A stretch of 7,390 bases of DNA from contig CAMWWA010000061.1 in assembly GCA_947177825.1 (NCBI GenBank), positions 1 to 7,390 on the forward strand, given 5' to 3'. The position numbers and the translations under genes were made by a program. This document shows, one piece after another, positions 6,143-7,390 of the stretch; within the stretch, counting starts at the first letter, position 1, and every line of letters starts with the position of its first letter. The notes beneath the pieces were generated by a model, which was given only the letters and a program-made list of their open reading frames with translations, was not told the origin of the DNA and did no database searches. The DNA is from an uncultured Clostridia bacterium (GTDB taxonomy: Bacteria; Bacillota; Clostridia; Christensenellales; Borkfalkiaceae).

Positions 6143-7324
6143 ATGAAAAAGATTATTGCCGAAGCCGAGTTTACGGCTCAACAGAACGACGATATTGCCG
6201 CGCTCTCCCGAACTACCGGGCTGTGCGAAGAAACCGTGCGCATACTCTACGGCAGAGGCATAGACACGGAGGATAAAATCAAGGCGTTTATTCACCCCGG
6301 CAAGCACGCGTTTTTAAGCCCCTTTTTAATGAGCGGCATGAAGGAGGCTGTGGACCTTATAACGCGCGCCCGTCAGGAGGAGTGGTCGGTAGTCGTATAC
6401 GGCGACTACGACGCGGACGGCGTGTGCGCCTCGACCATAATGTGCCGCGCGCTTGCCGATTTCGGCGTTAACGCGTGCGTGTTCGTGCCCGAGCGCCGCA
6501 ACGGCTACGGACTCAACGTTCAGTCAATCGACGAAATATTCGAAGAATATTTCCCCCAGCTTTTTATTACAGTCGACTGCGGTATATCCAACGCGCAGGA
6601 AGTCGAATATATAAAGGAGCAGGGCGCGGAGGTTATAGTCACCGACCACCACGAACTGCCGTCCGTCCTGCCCGACTGTATCTGCATAAATCCCAAAATC
6701 AGCGACGATTATCCTTACGACAATCTTTGCGGAGCGGGCGTCGCTTTCAAGGTCGGGTGCGCGCTCAACGGTAAAAGCGCGTACCAATATCTCGACTTTG
6801 CGGCGATTGCGACGGTAGCCGACAGCGTGCCTCTCACGGGCGAAAACCGTGACATCGTTGCCGAAGGACTCAATTTAATAAATTCCAAGCCGCGCGCCAA
6901 CTACTCCAATTTTTTAAAGAAAGAGGAACGCGCAACCTCGCAGTCGCTTGCGTTTTCGGTCGCGCCCAAAATCAACGCCGCAGGTAGAATGGGCGACGCT
7001 GGCGCGGCGCTTACGCTGTTTTTATCCGACGACGATAAGGAAATTTACGACTATTCGGTCAAGCTGACGGCGTATAATCTCGAACGGCAGAAGTACTGTG
7101 ACGAGCTGTATTCTTCCGCCAAGCAAATGCTAAAAGAAAAGGGCGCAAACGGCAGGGTAATCGTTCTGTGCGGCGAGAACTGGAACGCAGGTTTCGTCGG
7201 TATAGTCGCCGCGCGCCTTGCCGAAGAATACTGCCGCCCCGCTCTGTTGTTCGTCAAAAACGGCGAAGGCTACAAGGGGAGCGCGCGCAGTATCGACGGC
7301 GTAAATATTTACGAAGCGTTGCGC
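6143..7324 (+). CDS. recJ: Single-stranded-DNA-specific exonuclease RecJ, 3'-truncated
   Basis: RecJ degrades single-stranded DNA 5' to 3' in RecF-pathway recombination, mismatch repair and base-excision repair, using two metal ions. About 394 residues are visible of a family range of roughly 550-800. The DHH-phosphoesterase motifs are present: DYDADG (residues 88-93), VDCG (144-147), the DHH triad D168-H169-H170 and the ADSVPL segment with D227. The start of the DHHA1 domain follows: GENWNAGFVGIVA (344-356) and GSARSIDG (379-386). All metal ligands seem intact, so the enzyme was probably functional. The remaining DHHA1 part and any C-terminal OB domain are missing because genomic sequence stops near 7324. 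The open frame formally runs to a stop at 7345, but its last residues (about SLIHI) are translated adapter. The gene follows the secF terminator closely. Confidence 0.96.
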
Positions 7325-7390
7325 CGATCTCTTATCCACATCTGACTCTGACACCGATATGCAGTGTGTAGATCTCGGTGGTCGACGTAT
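7325..7390. other. Illumina Nextera i5 adapter read-through (non-genomic contig end)
   Basis: The segment follows the reverse complement of a Nextera i5 adapter, block by block and without gaps. Bases 7325-7343 match the 19-base Tn5 mosaic end at 16 positions, and 7344-7357 match the remaining read-1 primer at 10 of 14. Bases 7358-7365 (TATGCAGT) equal the reverse complement of index S506/N506 (ACTGCATA), and 7366-7390 match reverse-complement P5 at 24 of 25. The mismatches look like low-quality read ends. The exact junction could vary by a few bases. This stretch should be trimmed. Confidence 0.97.

Noticed and set aside
7325..7345. Natural C-terminus of RecJ at the stop codon ending 7345
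   Set aside because: The stop lies within Nextera adapter sequence, and the DHHA1 domain is visibly incomplete at that point.

Overview
The window reads as a chromosomal housekeeping segment of an anaerobic Bacillota, class Clostridia. The main evidence is gene order and one marker. All eight genes run on the plus strand in the order tgt, yajC, a TIGR04086-type membrane protein, scfA, scfB, secD, secF, recJ, which is a familiar clostridial arrangement. The scfA/scfB pair (a six-cysteine peptide and its radical SAM/SPASM maturase) is a near-hallmark of Clostridia. The strongly diverged SecD and SecF suggest a lineage far from the model clostridia, probably an uncultured gut-type group; that placement is inference.

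Layout. Bases 1-773 hold the 3' two thirds of tgt (queuosine tRNA modification), cut by the left edge. A consensus promoter at 820-848 drives yajC (880-1329). A 14-bp hairpin followed by five T's lies between yajC and the next gene and buries that gene's Shine-Dalgarno sequence. The small four-helix membrane protein occupies 1389-1757. A second strong promoter (1765-1793) and a 12-bp palindrome precede scfA (1826-1984), a 52-residue ranthipeptide (SCIFF) precursor. A GC-rich hairpin separates it from its maturase scfB (2048-3373), which has no visible Shine-Dalgarno sequence. A third promoter (3422-3450), interwoven with the scfB terminator, and a leader hairpin precede the overlapping secD (3524-5083) and secF (5076-6071). 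A clear intrinsic terminator follows, then recJ from 6143.

How the genes relate. YajC, SecD and SecF belong to one Sec accessory complex, and the peptide and its maturase sit between them. Export or membrane association of the modified peptide is therefore a reasonable guess, but no transporter, leader peptidase or regulator is visible here. Tgt and RecJ are unrelated housekeeping functions that flank this core.

Data quality. The last 66 bases (7325-7390) are not genomic. They match the reverse complement of an Illumina Nextera i5 adapter: Tn5 mosaic end, read-1 primer, an 8-base index identical to the reverse complement of S506/N506, and P5. The recJ reading frame therefore ends artificially, and its apparent stop at 7345 lies in adapter sequence.

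The biology most worth following up is the SecDF pair, which lacks several residues normally needed for proton-driven function, and the RNA structures around the ranthipeptide operon. I see no wholly new system in this window.
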